From the NCBI GenBank assembly GCA_033439795.1, contig JAUTDP010000001.1:4464001-4528000 (forward strand): 64,000 nucleotides of DNA, in the 5' to 3' direction. The notes beneath the pieces were generated by a model. It made no database searches and had not been told where the DNA came from. It saw only the letters and a program-made list of their open reading frames with translations. A program made the position numbers and the translations under genes. The DNA is from Sordaria brevicollis. Its lineage: Eukaryota; Ascomycota; Sordariomycetes; Sordariales; Sordariaceae. Shown here piece after piece: positions 24,219 to 34,800 of the stretch (its first letter is position 1; each line of letters opens with the position of its first letter).

Positions 24219-25420
24219 TACGAATAAAATCCTGCCGTAGCATTGCATCACAGCTCGAGGGAAGCAATGTCGTTGCCGAAGCCGGGTAGTTGGCCTGTGA
24301 GGTCCGTGATACGTCCTGGAAAGTAGCCGGGTACAACTAGCGAGGCTGGGCAAAGCCACCAAGAACCACCCAAGAAGTCCCCGCATCCGAGGTCCCGAAC
24401 TAACAAGGCCCCGGGCGAAGGCATCACGCCAACGCAACGAGTGGAAGTTGGGAATTCTGTTCGCTCGTTCGGTCGGGGTTCGCTCGGTACCTGCCCTGAA
24501 GCCCGGGACTCAGGCACCCGCGCACAATGGGGCCCGGCCCCATCGTCGTCGTCCAAAGAGCGAATTCGAGCACTGTCGTACCTGACCGAAAACGACGAGA
24601 TTCCAAAAGCCCGTCGGTCTTCCGCGGCCCCATTTTCCACTTCCCCCTTTTTTTTCCCACGTGCGACTCCGTCCAACTTTGGATGACTTACAGAAAGAGG
24701 GTGCATAAAGACGAATGTACGGACTCTTTAAACTCCGAAAAGAGCCAGACTGGCCTTTTACGAAAAGAACGAGAAATCGGGAAGATTCGGTGCGTTTGTT
24801 GCGATGCCAAGTTTCATCGGCGTGTACACTAAATCAGGTACCGATTCAACAAGCTTCGGTGGGATTCTGGTGCTAGCGATCAATCGGGTACCTGAATTTT
24901 ATCTCAACCCCGCCAACAAACCGCTTCTTCCGTACATTGACATTTTAACAGAAAGAGATAGGTATGTACAGACAACAGGGCCTCTGAACAGCGTGATGGG
25001 GTAACTTCACCTCCACCGGAAAGATAATATCTACCGACGATGACTTCCATATTTTATATCCTATCCGACACCACCAAGTCTCTTGGTTCAGTTGCCCAGA
25101 GGTGATCGACCCGGGCTCACGGACTGCAGACCTCGGTCAGTCGGGCGGTCAACGGTCGGCGCTCACTTGCCGCCCGGCGTCACTCTTTTGTGTTTAGCCA
25201 GCCGAGCCCAGCCAACCACCCCCGAACCCCCGTTATGACCCCCACCGCCGTTCGTCTCCTCCGAATCCACTTCCCAGCTCTCGCTCCAAAAAGTCCAATC
25301 GGTTGATGCTCGACAGGGGCAAGCTGTTGCGGACTTGCGAGGCTGGGAAATGGGCCAAATGCACCCCAGGTTTGAGGCTCACTCACAGGAACAGGAACAG
25401 AAACAGGAAAAGCCAACATA

Positions 25421-25453
25421 ACGAACGAATGAACGAACGAACGAACGAACGAG
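25421..25453. repeat. ACGA/GAAC microsatellite
   Basis: A tetranucleotide tract of about eight units with one interruption (GAATGAACGA). It is simple sequence with no coding signal around it. Confidence 0.75.
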
Positions 25454-26492
25454 GGGGGAAAGATGTCCAAATGCGTGCCACCACAGGGATTTTACCTCTT
25501 GAGGTGAACCTAGCTGTCCCCTATACCGAAAGCGATCCATGAAGAAAGGTCAGGTGAAGAGGCTTCGGCCAAAAAGGGCGGTGTGACCAACCTTCCGTTT
25601 CGTGAACGACGCCGCTGTCACCAGTGAGAGACTGTATAGAACACTGATCCCGGTGCTTGTTGCACACAAGCAAGTGTTGGTATTGGACTATACCTGGGTA
25701 TTTTGAGGGCCTAGATCTTCAACAAAAGATGGATATCCTTGAAGTCATACGAAAAGCCAACAAATGACTGTGAACGCGAATTGATAGCAGCCACGTTCCG
25801 CCATGCGTGCTAAGTCTGTTCAGGGCAGCAGGTCACGAGACCCTTTGAAATCGAATCCTATTTACGTCCTGATATTTGAGCAACTGTCTGACACATACAT
25901 AGTCCCAGTCGAATGTGGAAATAGGTATAGTATTATTTGGAGTCGTAGGTTTAGTTTGAACAACTGGGTCCTGCCTAGCAAGCAGAACATCGTCTATCTT
26001 CTGGTAGTCTCTGGAGCTGGTCATTGTCCACGTAAATATCCCAATATACATATCTTACATAGCAAACCTGGATGTCATCGGCGAAGGATTATGGATGGAT
26101 GGATTGATATCTTAAATTCATTCACAGTGCCTGCCACAGATGAACCAGTCCAAGCAACCCACCAAGCCTGTCCCCTTGTCTTACGAACATCATTCATAGC
26201 CAAACCGAATCATCCCTCCAGAAACGCCAGCGCCGCTCGTCTGTACGAGTCGAAACTCTAAAGAGACAGAGTAGTGAATCAGAACAGAACAGAGAAGAAG
26301 AGAAAACCAACAAACAAGGGAGCAACCATTCCGTCCAGCTCCTACTCCCCTAATAATAAAACCAATGACACAGCAACACCGGAAAGCGGTAAACGACAAG
26401 ATGCTACGCAGCATAAATCGCTTCTTCTGTATCTCCCTCTTTCCACGTGCTTCCTCCTCTTTCGTAATCTCCAGGCTTTGCGCACCTGGCTC

Positions 26493-27394
26493 TTACATGG
26501 CCATCTCGGCCTGTAACTTTCTGAGCTCCTCTTCCTCGTCGTCCTCGACAACCGGCTTTTGTTTCCCCTTGACTAAACACGGAGTTAGCGGGTCGGTTTC
26601 CAGATTCAGCGCTGGCTGATATGGTACAGGGATACTCACGTGCGCCGGTTCCAGCTGCGGGAAGGGAAATCTTGTCGTGGACAGGGACGGATCCACCCGT
26701 CTCGTGTAGCTTTGAATCCACCTCCTCTTGCTGGAGCGCATTGAGCTCGTCCTCGAGTTCCTCCTCGTCGATCGGTTGCCCAATGTTGGCGCTGGTAATG
26801 GCTGTGGCGATCTCGTTGCTGAGGTCGTTCGCTTCTTGAAGTTTCGCCCTAGAGTGGTGCGTGTTAGTATCCGTGAGACCGTATATGGCGATAAGACTGA
26901 AGCGCAATCGAAAACACTAACATTTCCTCATCAACCTTCTCGGGTGTAAGTTTGCCGTGGATCTTGCCCATAGCCTCGCGTGCTGCCTGCATCGCGGCCA
27001 AGGTCTCCCGATTGATGTTGGCCGATTCGATCGCGTTTATTTGCTGCTCAAGGGTGGTGATCTGACCCAGTGTGGTCTCGAGGGTGCTCTCGGCGGCCTT
27101 TTTGCGTCGCAAGGCCTGCTTCGCAGCTGTTGAAAGACAAATCAGACTTTAGATCTCTTATCGGCCAAAGAGTCACGAGATAGCGAAACAAGGCGCAATG
27201 AACATACCAGTCTTATTCGTGCTGACGTTCTTTCGTGCTATGGCATCCTGCTCGTCGATCTGGTTCTGTAGATGGCGCTCACGCTTCTGGAGCATGTCCA
27301 GTTGCGTTCGCAGGCCGAGAATGGCATTCTTGGGGCTATCTTTGCGTTTCTGCGCGGCTGAGCCCCCGCCGAACCAGCCCCAGATTCCGGACAT
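26493..27394 (-). CDS. snf7: ESCRT-III subunit Snf7/Vps32
   Basis: Snf7 polymerises on endosomal membranes and drives formation of multivesicular bodies. Four exons, 27394-27208, 27126-26922, 26848-26640 and 26572-26493, give 226 residues, the usual family length. The N-terminal helix MSGIWGWFGGG is the membrane-inserting ANCHR-like amphipathic start of Snf7. The core helices follow (NQIDEQDAIARKNVSTNK, ALRRKKAAEST). The acidic C-terminus ends EEEELRKLQAEMAM, which is characteristic of Snf7/CHMP4 rather than Vps20 or Vps24. All four exons join in frame with GTATGT, GTTAGT and GTGAGT donors. Confidence 0.93.
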
Positions 27395-28004
27395 GTTGTC
27401 TCGTGCCAGAGATGCGATAATAGGAACGGCGAGCGGTGTTTGTACAATAGGTGGACTAGGTCACGATGTCTGGGCGTTGGGATGTCGAGCAGAGGGGTTA
27501 CGGCCGAGGAACGGCGTCGGGCGTTGCGTAGGCGATGACGACGGTCCGAATGTTGGCGGGGTGCAACCGGGTTGATATCCCAACCAGAATCACTTGGCCG
27601 CCTAGCGGGTTGTCCTGTCTCGACGTTCGCGGTTTACGGATCTCTACCAGGTTGAAGACGCAGGAGACAAATGAAAATGAGGTTAAAGTCGCAGCCTAAA
27701 AACAGCGATGACGAACGCACTTGAAGGTTCGGTTGTGGTTGATGTGATTGCCTGACGGGCGCGCGTATGATGCAACGGGAAATCGGACCAGCAAGGTCAC
27801 CTGGAATCGCCATGGTCAATGACCATCGCACCTGGCACGGCTGGCATTTCAGGGCCAGGCGCCTTGGAGCGTTGCCTCCGGCAGCAGCCATCCTTGCACG
27901 TGTTCGAGGATCAGCCGCGCCCGAGCGATAAGTATTTGATACACAGGCACGTGATAGCTCTGCATCACACTGCAACTCCACTTTTTTCCCTTGTCTGTGG
28001 ACTA
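27395..28004. promoter_or_regulatory. Snf7 upstream region
   Basis: About 0.6 kb between Snf7 and the nested inverted-repeat element. It should contain the Snf7 promoter. No gene is supported; the minus-strand frame at 27634-28053 runs into the element and shows no domain. Confidence 0.4.
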
Positions 28005-28299
28005 AGGGTTTGATCGGTAACAGACTGGGCCAGTACCAGTTATGAAAGTTCACCAGTATAGATGGGGCTTCTGGAGGCGCTTTCCCTTTTTTGGCACTGA
28101 CAGCTGTCGGACGAAGGTTAAGTGGAGCGTTGTGAAATCCATTTGAAGGAGAGAAAGTACCTTGCCAAGACGCTAAATTTCAAACAATCAAAACTTCTTA
28201 ATAAAGGACGAGTTCCACCCATACTGGTGAGATTCCGTCGTACTGGTAAGATTCTATACTGGGAGTTCGACCACCAATTCAAGAACCAGCTTATAAATA

Positions 28300-28324
28300 C
28301 AGTAATTATCCCTGCAGTTGCAAG
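28300..28324 (+). repeat. left terminal inverted repeat of the MITE
   Basis: 25 bp, matching the right end with two transitions. Confidence 0.8.
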
Positions 28325-28617
28325 CCCCCCCTTTTGCTAAAACCCCCCCTTTTGCTAAGGAATCTGGCTGCACGTATTCCGTCTGCGGGGGAGGATTACT
28401 AACTGCTATTGCAACGGCTCAAGGCCGGATTTTGCAAAAGCAGGGGTCTGATTTTGGTGGTGCGGTAACTTATACCCGCATACCGGGGGCTTGGCGACCC
28501 CCTTTTTCGCGCTGGTCGCCCTCGCCCATTGGCCAGAAGGCTTTAGGGTGGCCTGTGCACTTCCTCCCTCTTTTGCAAAGCCCCCCCTTTTGCAAAGAAA
28601 TCGAATTGCACGCCCCA

Positions 28618-28642
28618 CTTACAACTGCAGGGGTAATTACTG
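28618..28642 (-). repeat. right terminal inverted repeat of the MITE
   Basis: Inverted partner of 28300-28324, followed by the TA duplication at 28643-28644. Confidence 0.8.
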
Positions 28643-28973
28643 TACCTCGAGGTACGCCCCACCCGGCCCCAGAACCACGAAAGTATCTTTTCCCTAGGTT
28701 GAACCGATACTGGCCCAGGACAAGTTGGTTACCGATCAAACCCTAAAGCTCGGACCTCGCTTCCTCGCTTGTATGTGCAAGTGATCGTGATGCACTCTCG
28801 ATCTTTCCTCCAACAACGCCATTCACAAAAACCAGTCCCAGCTTTACAATTACATACCTAATACGACGAGTACGGAAGCCCGGCAAATACACTTGCTATC
28901 AAGTATATGAAGGAATACTCAGGTTCATCTCAACTTGAAAGATTCGGGACTGTTTAAGAGGGTGACTCCCTCT

Positions 28974-29678
28974 ATGACCATGTCCAATGGTCCCCTTCCA
29001 TCTCAGCTATGTCTGTTACCAGATCTGGCGTTGAAGAAGGAAGGCGACAAAGTTCGGTTTTTGGGTTGGTGAGCATACACCCTTTCCAATCCAAAGTATC
29101 TCGTTAGTCGGCTTGATCATGACTATCTCGGTGGATAACTGTAATGAAAATGATGCCCGAATCGCATCATCGTGGAAGAATGCCTTTTATCTTGCGTCCA
29201 CCTTGGGTGGATATTCATGTTTGGTCGATATCACTTCAGCGATCATGTTGGCTTCCCAACACTTTTCATCGATGGACACACCAGCTAACCAATGGACGCC
29301 AGTGTAACTGCCTACTCTTCAGTGTCTGGGATTTTGACCCTGCAGCATCACCACCAGACCCAGGACTCTCCGTGCGTTGCCGCTTTGGTGGACGTAACGT
29401 TGGTCCTTCGAACCCTCAAGTCGGACCAAGTACGTATCGGAGAGTGGGTGAATGTGATAGGGTATGTCACTACCGTGACTCCCTCACCCGCCAGGAAAGG
29501 CTCCATGAGAGAAAGCGAACCATTTCAGGCGCGTGTTCACACGCAGGTTCGCATTCGCGCTCTTCTCCTTTGGTCTTCTGGACCACTTGACACACAGCGG
29601 TATGACGAATCGGTCCATGCTTTGGAAAGTTGCCCTAGCATGACAGCACCAAACTCGGCCAGCAAAAACGGACAATGA
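28974..29678 (+). CDS. ten1: TEN1-like subunit of the CST telomere-capping complex
   Basis: Ten1 is the small OB-fold subunit that works with Stn1 at telomeres. Two exons are inferred: 28974 (or the in-frame ATG at 28980) to 29068, and 29303-29678, about 154-156 residues. The donor is GTGAGC. The acceptor follows a GCTAAC branch site. Splicing joins VRFLG and TG|T into RFLGCVTAYSS, followed by GILTLQHHH, ALVDVTLVL, GEWVNVIGYV and ALLLWSSGPL. These blocks, in this order, match my memory of fungal Ten1 proteins (a beta-barrel with a GEWVNVIGY strand). The intron (234 nt) is longer than its neighbours'. Exon 1 has only about 30 codons, so the gene is easily missed. Identification rests on remembered family motifs, not a search. 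Confidence 0.8.
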
Positions 29679-30725
29679 CGGGGTTAGGAAGCATGTCTTC
29701 TTGCCCCGGATCTTTCGTAAACCAAGCGTATGCTACATGCCCTGAGGCATAACGACAAAGACGGCGGGGTACTAGGACTGGCCTGTCGAATCCATTTGCT
29801 TCTCGCCTTGTTTGTCATCTTCCGGATACCATCCCCTGGCCGGTGTCAAAGCAGCGACCCAAGCGGATTTTCTCTAGCTTCCTTCGGTGTCTCACAACGT
29901 GGTGCCAGAACACCTTTCTAAGGCCCAGTGCCGTGGTGCCTATCAGTTGGGTTTCCGATCCAAGCCACCGGGCCTTTATCAAATCTTCATAAGAGAGACT
30001 TCCGATTATCGCTTCTTTGCAGACATGCTCACGGCGCTACCCGAGCTTTGTGCCGAAGTTAGGCCAAGTTCTGCGTTCCAGATCAATGAGAGTCATTCTT
30101 CATTGGATTGAGCGATGCCCTTCTGCAGAGAAATCGACCACTCCCAGGCCCCAATTGGGTACACTGCAGGTTCGTTCGATGATAGATGCGGCGAAGACAC
30201 TCCATACCCGGATGGCACCCAAACTTCTTTTGTACATTGCTTCTCGGACACTTTGCCATGCACAAAACACACGACCTCAAGCAAGTAGCCACTCGATGGC
30301 TATACCAATAGACACTTCGGGTTCCGAGAGCATCAGTATCGACATAAAACCTAAGACAGGGATGCACTTATCCGCCTGAGCAAATGGAAACGATATTCAT
30401 TGGATCACAGCCGTGCCAGATGGCACATTGTTGCTGGTCCATCGCCGGGGAAGACCATCATCATCATCCGTATATGTGATAGATGGACTGTCCATGTTAC
30501 GCTGCTAACATTGAGCATGTTGGAATTTCATTCGTTGCCATCATGAATTATCCGACTTTGATCTAAACTCCAACTCCTTAATGAAGCGTCCGCCATTCAT
30601 GGAATCCTCCTGCAATCTCTCAATCGATCCGCTTGGCCTAGACACTTGGTTACATCAGGCCCAGCAGTATGGTGTCCGCCCTGCTTTTGGAAAATTTGAC
30701 ACCCGAACTCGTCGAAATACCTCTT
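29679..30725. other. spacer between the TEN1-like gene and the small minus-strand gene
   Basis: About 1 kb holding the 3' ends of two converging genes. Several short frames on both strands (for example plus 30017-30379, minus 30083-30367) overlap one another and show no domain. No gene is supported. Confidence 0.4.
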
Positions 30726-31285
30726 TCAATCACGGCGTCTCTCGTTGGACCAGCTTCTGTCGTCATGTCGACTCCTCTGGTCACCCCACCTTCGATCGTC
30801 TCTTCGGTCGCCTCTCCTGTCGTCTCGCCGGTCATCTCTTCTTCGTCTGGAGGGCTCTATCCCACCTGGGCTTGCCTGAGCTATCAAGACGGGCTGGTGC
30901 AGCGGCCTCTTGAGGGGTTTGTCCGTGGTCCCAGTTGCTCGAGCTGCTGCTTGCTTCTCCCACATCTCCTTCGACTTGATGCAAATATCATCAATTTGCT
31001 CCTAAGACGGTGTCAGCTCTGATCCTGAAACGAGCTGAAATCGAAACCACCAGGGACTGATTCACATCGGTTAGGCATGGCCCGGGTGTCGTGATTAGAA
31101 ATCCATCTTCTCCCTGGAGTAGCCTTCGTCAGCCATGGTCGGGTTTCAGGAAAATAGCCCGTTCACACCTCTCGCGTAAAAGGTCTGACTGTTGCCTGGG
31201 GTCCCAGGTAATACTGGAGCTCCTGGGTGATGACCTTTTTGTGGATATCCAGGTGTGGGATCCAGTACTTGTTCATTGATGACAT
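30726..31285 (-). CDS. small conserved-looking protein with Arg/Asp-rich tail
   Basis: Three exons, 31285-31169, 31113-31066 and 31001-30726, give 146 residues; each exon length is a multiple of three and introns are 55 and 64 nt with CTGAC branch sites. The product starts MSSMNKYWIPHLDIHKKVIT, continues YYLGPQATVRPFTRE, then EDGFLITTPGPCLTDEQIDD, IKSKEMWEKQAAAR and KPLKRPLHQPVL. It ends in a tail of about 40 residues made of DDRR/GDRR repeats. The dense, well-formed splice structure and protein-like composition argue for a real gene. I recall similar short fungal proteins of unknown function but cannot name the family. An Arg/Asp tail is common in RNA-associated proteins; that role is inference only. 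Confidence 0.75.
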
Positions 31286-32082
31286 TGTGGCTCCGGTGTG
31301 ACTTGAGAGGGCAAGAACTCATCGGGTGCTGATTTCATCCATGAAGCTGGGCAGAGGTTTGCCTATATATCTTCCGCACAAAGCGCCAAAGATCTTAATC
31401 GGCTGACGATAGCCTTTTTGGCTTGTTAGCTGTCCAAGAGAGGCCTCCCGATCGGGTCACCAAGTATCTCTCGCTCGCCGTTGGGCCTACACCGCTTGAT
31501 GTATTCTGGCCACTACAAAAGCACATACTTCTGCATGTCCATGGTATGTTGCGTTGTGGTGCTCAAGCTTTGGGCAAGTTTGAATGTTTTGGCTTTCTTA
31601 CTGGTTCGTTTGTTCCAAGGTCTCGTTCGCCTCACTTTCGAGCCCCGTTTCCCCAGTTGCTTGAGGCCGCCAGAGAAACCTCTCTCATTAACCTCGCATT
31701 TTTTCAGACGTTTGGGACTACTACCCTAAACCACGTTTATGTCTCACACTGAGGGTGAGCTGATGTCACACCTTCCAGTCATGTTTCGGTTTCCGCTGAG
31801 ACGTCAGAAGCTTGTTCATTGGCTACAACCTCCGGTACTCTTCATTTGCACGACGTCGAGTGACATTCAGGGTCTGCAGCCCTATAGGCTGTCCGATGAA
31901 CCGTGGTTCCTGGACGAACACCAGACATCATCCTCCAGCTTGGCTTTTACAACCCCTCACACTTACCAGCTGAAAGCATGCTTTCCCGTGACATTTCACG
32001 AGATATTCAACTTCTACCGGTGTGGCAACCTGAGCCGAGCGACAAGACAACGGCTGACACACAGCGACGGTCGGTTGTTAGT
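31286..32082. promoter_or_regulatory. upstream region of the small gene, left flank of the transposon
   Basis: No supported gene. GC content is ordinary and CpA/TpG are present, so decay stops at the transposon boundary. The plus-strand frame 31739-32146 runs into the transposon terminal repeat and is not a gene. Confidence 0.4.
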
Positions 32083-32084
32083 TA

Positions 32085-32189
32085 CCCGTGGGTGTGAGGT
32101 TGGCTTATGTAATCTATATGGCCAAGCAATACCCACTCTTTTATAGAGAGTGGGCATAAAAATTCTGGGATAGCAGTAAATCTGGGACA
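32085..32189 (+). repeat. left 105-bp terminal inverted repeat
   Basis: It matches 35328-35432 inverted. Essentially all differences are transitions, mostly C/T or G/A in CpA/TpG context. It contains an internal hairpin, CCCACTCT...AGAGTGGG, at about 32132-32154. Confidence 0.9.
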
Positions 32190-33590
32190 GTACCTAAATA
32201 TCACACTATATTTTTTTATTAGTAAACCGCTATATAAATAGCCACAATATAATATCTATAGACCAATTCTCTCCATAACAATACCCCTATCCGTACCCTA
32301 GCTCGTATTTAGTACTTCTATTAATATCGTAATATTTCCCTTTAATATTTAAATATAATTAACGAATAGGGGGAGTTTATTACCGCCCGTACCGTTCGGT
32401 AATTCTAGAATACCTAATCCCGGTATTATATATAACGTTGGGTAACCCATTTATAAAATAGTATAAATCTTAGTAAAAAGGATTAGAAGAAGGATAAAGA
32501 GCCGAACGTTTAAAATATAGCGAAGAAGTTCTATTATTCTAAGAGTGCGGTTAACTATTATTTTAAATCCTTTAAAGAATGCGGGGTTCTTCTTTAAATT
32601 ATTAATAATAAAGGGAGACCAATTATACTTAATTATAATGAAAATAAAATATTCGAAGTATATACGTATTAATTAGTCGAATTTGGAATTTTAACGGGTA
32701 AAAATCTATTCGAGGAAGTTACTAATTTTATACGGTTATATCGTATATTTTTAACGCTATTAATTAATTAATATTAATTTCGACTTTAGAAAATTAATTA
32801 CTTATAATTTAACCTTATTAAAATAAAGCCCGTTAAAGTAAAACGGTTATTAATTGAATAGCGAATTATAAATACGATATTATATTTTAAAAAATTCGAA
32901 GCTATTATATTAGATTATAATATTATTACGTTAATAATATAGAACGCGGATAAATATAATTATCGTATCGTAATAATAGCGGAAAATTTAAAAATATTAA
33001 TAATTAAACGTAAATATAAAATTAAAATAGGTTAATACCGTTAATAAAGATTAAATATAATATTAGGATAGTAATTTATTGTTAATTTATTATAGTGAAA
33101 ATAAATAGAGATATTCGACTTTGCGAATTGTAAATCTATTATTTTCGTTAGCGGCGGTAATAATATTAGTAATTACCTACCCCTCTTCGCTATTTTTAAA
33201 AAATAATTAATAAAGGATATAATAAATAATAATTTCGAGGGAGATGCGCGCTTTGCGTAAAGTAATACCGCGTTTAGTAATAGCGAAATTATAATAGAGT
33301 AAATTTAATACTTTAATAAATATTCTTAGAAATATTATATCGAGGTTTAAAAACGCGGGTAGGTAAATAAGGGGGATAAAGTTTTTAAGAGGTAATTTAG
33401 TATTTTTAAAATAGAATTTACTATAAATAATATCGATAAAGAGGAGGAAGAGGAATAGGATTTCGAAATAAAAGAGTTTATTAATATAAATATTGCCGCG
33501 GTCCTTATTTATATTTATAATATTAATTAGCTTTATAATAATAATTTTTAAGGAGGGGAACGTAGTAATACCTTTATTAATAAGAGGATT

Positions 33591-34800
33591 TATTAATTAT
33601 TAATTATAGATTCCTTTTTTAAATATTATTTATACGAATTATATAAGTATTATTTACGTTTTAATATCGAATTTATTTTTATACCCTTATACTTTTCCTA
33701 TTTTCTTTAGCCTATAGATATTAGTATATTTTAATAGTTGAAAGTTATTTATTAAAAGGTATTAAAGGATTATATCCGACGTAATTAATTGAATTTCTCC
33801 CGTTAAGATTATACTTATATTTTATAGGTAAGGTTTAATTTAGTTTAATCGCTATTAATTTAATTAATTAGTTAATAATTTATATAATAATAATAGGATA
33901 CGTGGGATATTGCGTTTATTGCGCGCAATATAATGAAAGGATTTGAAAATATTGGTATATAGTTATTTAACTCCGTTAAAGTTATAAAAAGATTCGAAAA
34001 TAAGATTAAGAAGGATAACCCTATATTTTACTTAGAAATATTACCGGATTTAAACCGCTGGTTAATTATTAAAGAGAATTTAACGCTAGTAAAATAACGC
34101 TTAGAGAATTATATTACTAATAAGGGTATTATTAAAATTATAAGTATTATCGAAGTGGCTGTTAATGAGGGTTTATTTATTAAGGAGTATTTCGATAAAT
34201 ATACGTTAGATAGGGTATTACGACTCGAAATTCTTAATATTAAGAAAAAACGTAAATATATTATAAAACCCGACGGCGAATATATTAATAGTATATTTAT
34301 TAAGAGGATTCGCTATATAAGGGACCTTTGAGAGGAGGAGGAGAGGGAGAAAGAGAGGGAGAAATAATTAAAGGTAATTAGCGAGTTATAAAAAAAGGAA
34401 TTTTAGAAAATCAAAAATAAGTAGTAAATTTGGAAGAAATTGCTAGAAAATAGGGTAAAAGGATTAAAGGGTAGATAGCGCTAATTTACCTTCGAAGAGT
34501 ATTTTGAAAAAATAAATAATAGTAAGGATTTATACTATAATATTAACGATTTAATATACCCGTTATAGGTTTACGACGGCCGCCGTACGTTAACCTTCTT
34601 TATTAATATTAGCTTCCCTCCTTTTATTATTCCTCGATTTATAGCTCGCCTACTTTATAATATAATTATTATAAATAATAGAATTAACGTTCTTAACGGA
34701 GATATTAGGGTTCTTAGTATAAATAACAACTATAGGGCGGATTTAGCGTTATCATTATTATTATTAAAGGATAAAGATAACGAAAATGGGGAAGCCAACT
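33591..34800 (+). pseudogene. DD35D transposase fossil (Fot1/pogo family)
   Basis: One frame, with codons starting at positions divisible by three, runs through this stretch. It shows YxLLIIDS, then 35 codons later P-I-D-I-S-I-F, then LKVIY and DYIRRN. Further on come KPDGEYINSIFIKRIR, a run of Glu/Arg/Lys, and FTFEEYFEKINN. Stop codons interrupt it repeatedly and are explained by single C-to-T or G-to-A changes. The N-terminal DNA-binding half should lie at 32.5-33.5 kb but is too decayed to read. The boundaries given are only of the legible part. Confidence 0.8.

Larger units (their letters stand above)
21646..26492. other. 4.8 kb stretch without a convincing gene
   Basis: The left end is the promoter of the acidic-repeat gene. 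The right end is the 3' flank of Snf7. No protein family was recognised on either strand. Some short frames with intron-like breaks exist, for example 23423-23700, where a GTATGT...TTACAG pair would extend a small frame, but support is weak. Two related hairpin-forming sequences lie near 24035-24075 and 24177-24218, and an ACGA microsatellite at 25421-25453. Confidence 0.4.
28300..28642. mobile_element. 343-bp TA-flanked MITE (Tc1/mariner-type ends), nested
   Basis: The ends begin CAGTAATTAYCCCTGCAG and form 25-bp inverted repeats (28300-28324 and 28618-28642) that differ only by two C/T transitions. Both sides are flanked by TA (28298-28299 and 28643-28644), the target duplication of the Tc1/mariner superfamily. 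The CAGT...ACTG termini also fit that group. The interior has no coding capacity. It contains a direct repeat built on CCCCCCCTTTTGCWAA, present twice at the left and again near the right end, each time followed by a TGCACG-containing segment. Confidence 0.75.
28005..28744. mobile_element. inverted-repeat element (MITE-like), interrupted by a second element
   Basis: The left end AGGGTTTGATCGGTAAC (28005-28021) is matched perfectly, inverted, by the right end (28728-28744). A second block, TGGGCCAGTA, continues the match on each side with a small length difference. Removing the inner element leaves about 395 bp, too small for a transposase gene, so a non-autonomous element is likely. The left flank is TA but the right flank is AA, so the target duplication is uncertain or mutated. 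Confidence 0.6.

Noticed and set aside
31739..32146. 135-codon frame running into the transposon
   Set aside because: Its last 20 codons are transposon terminal repeat, and the rest has no homology or splice support.
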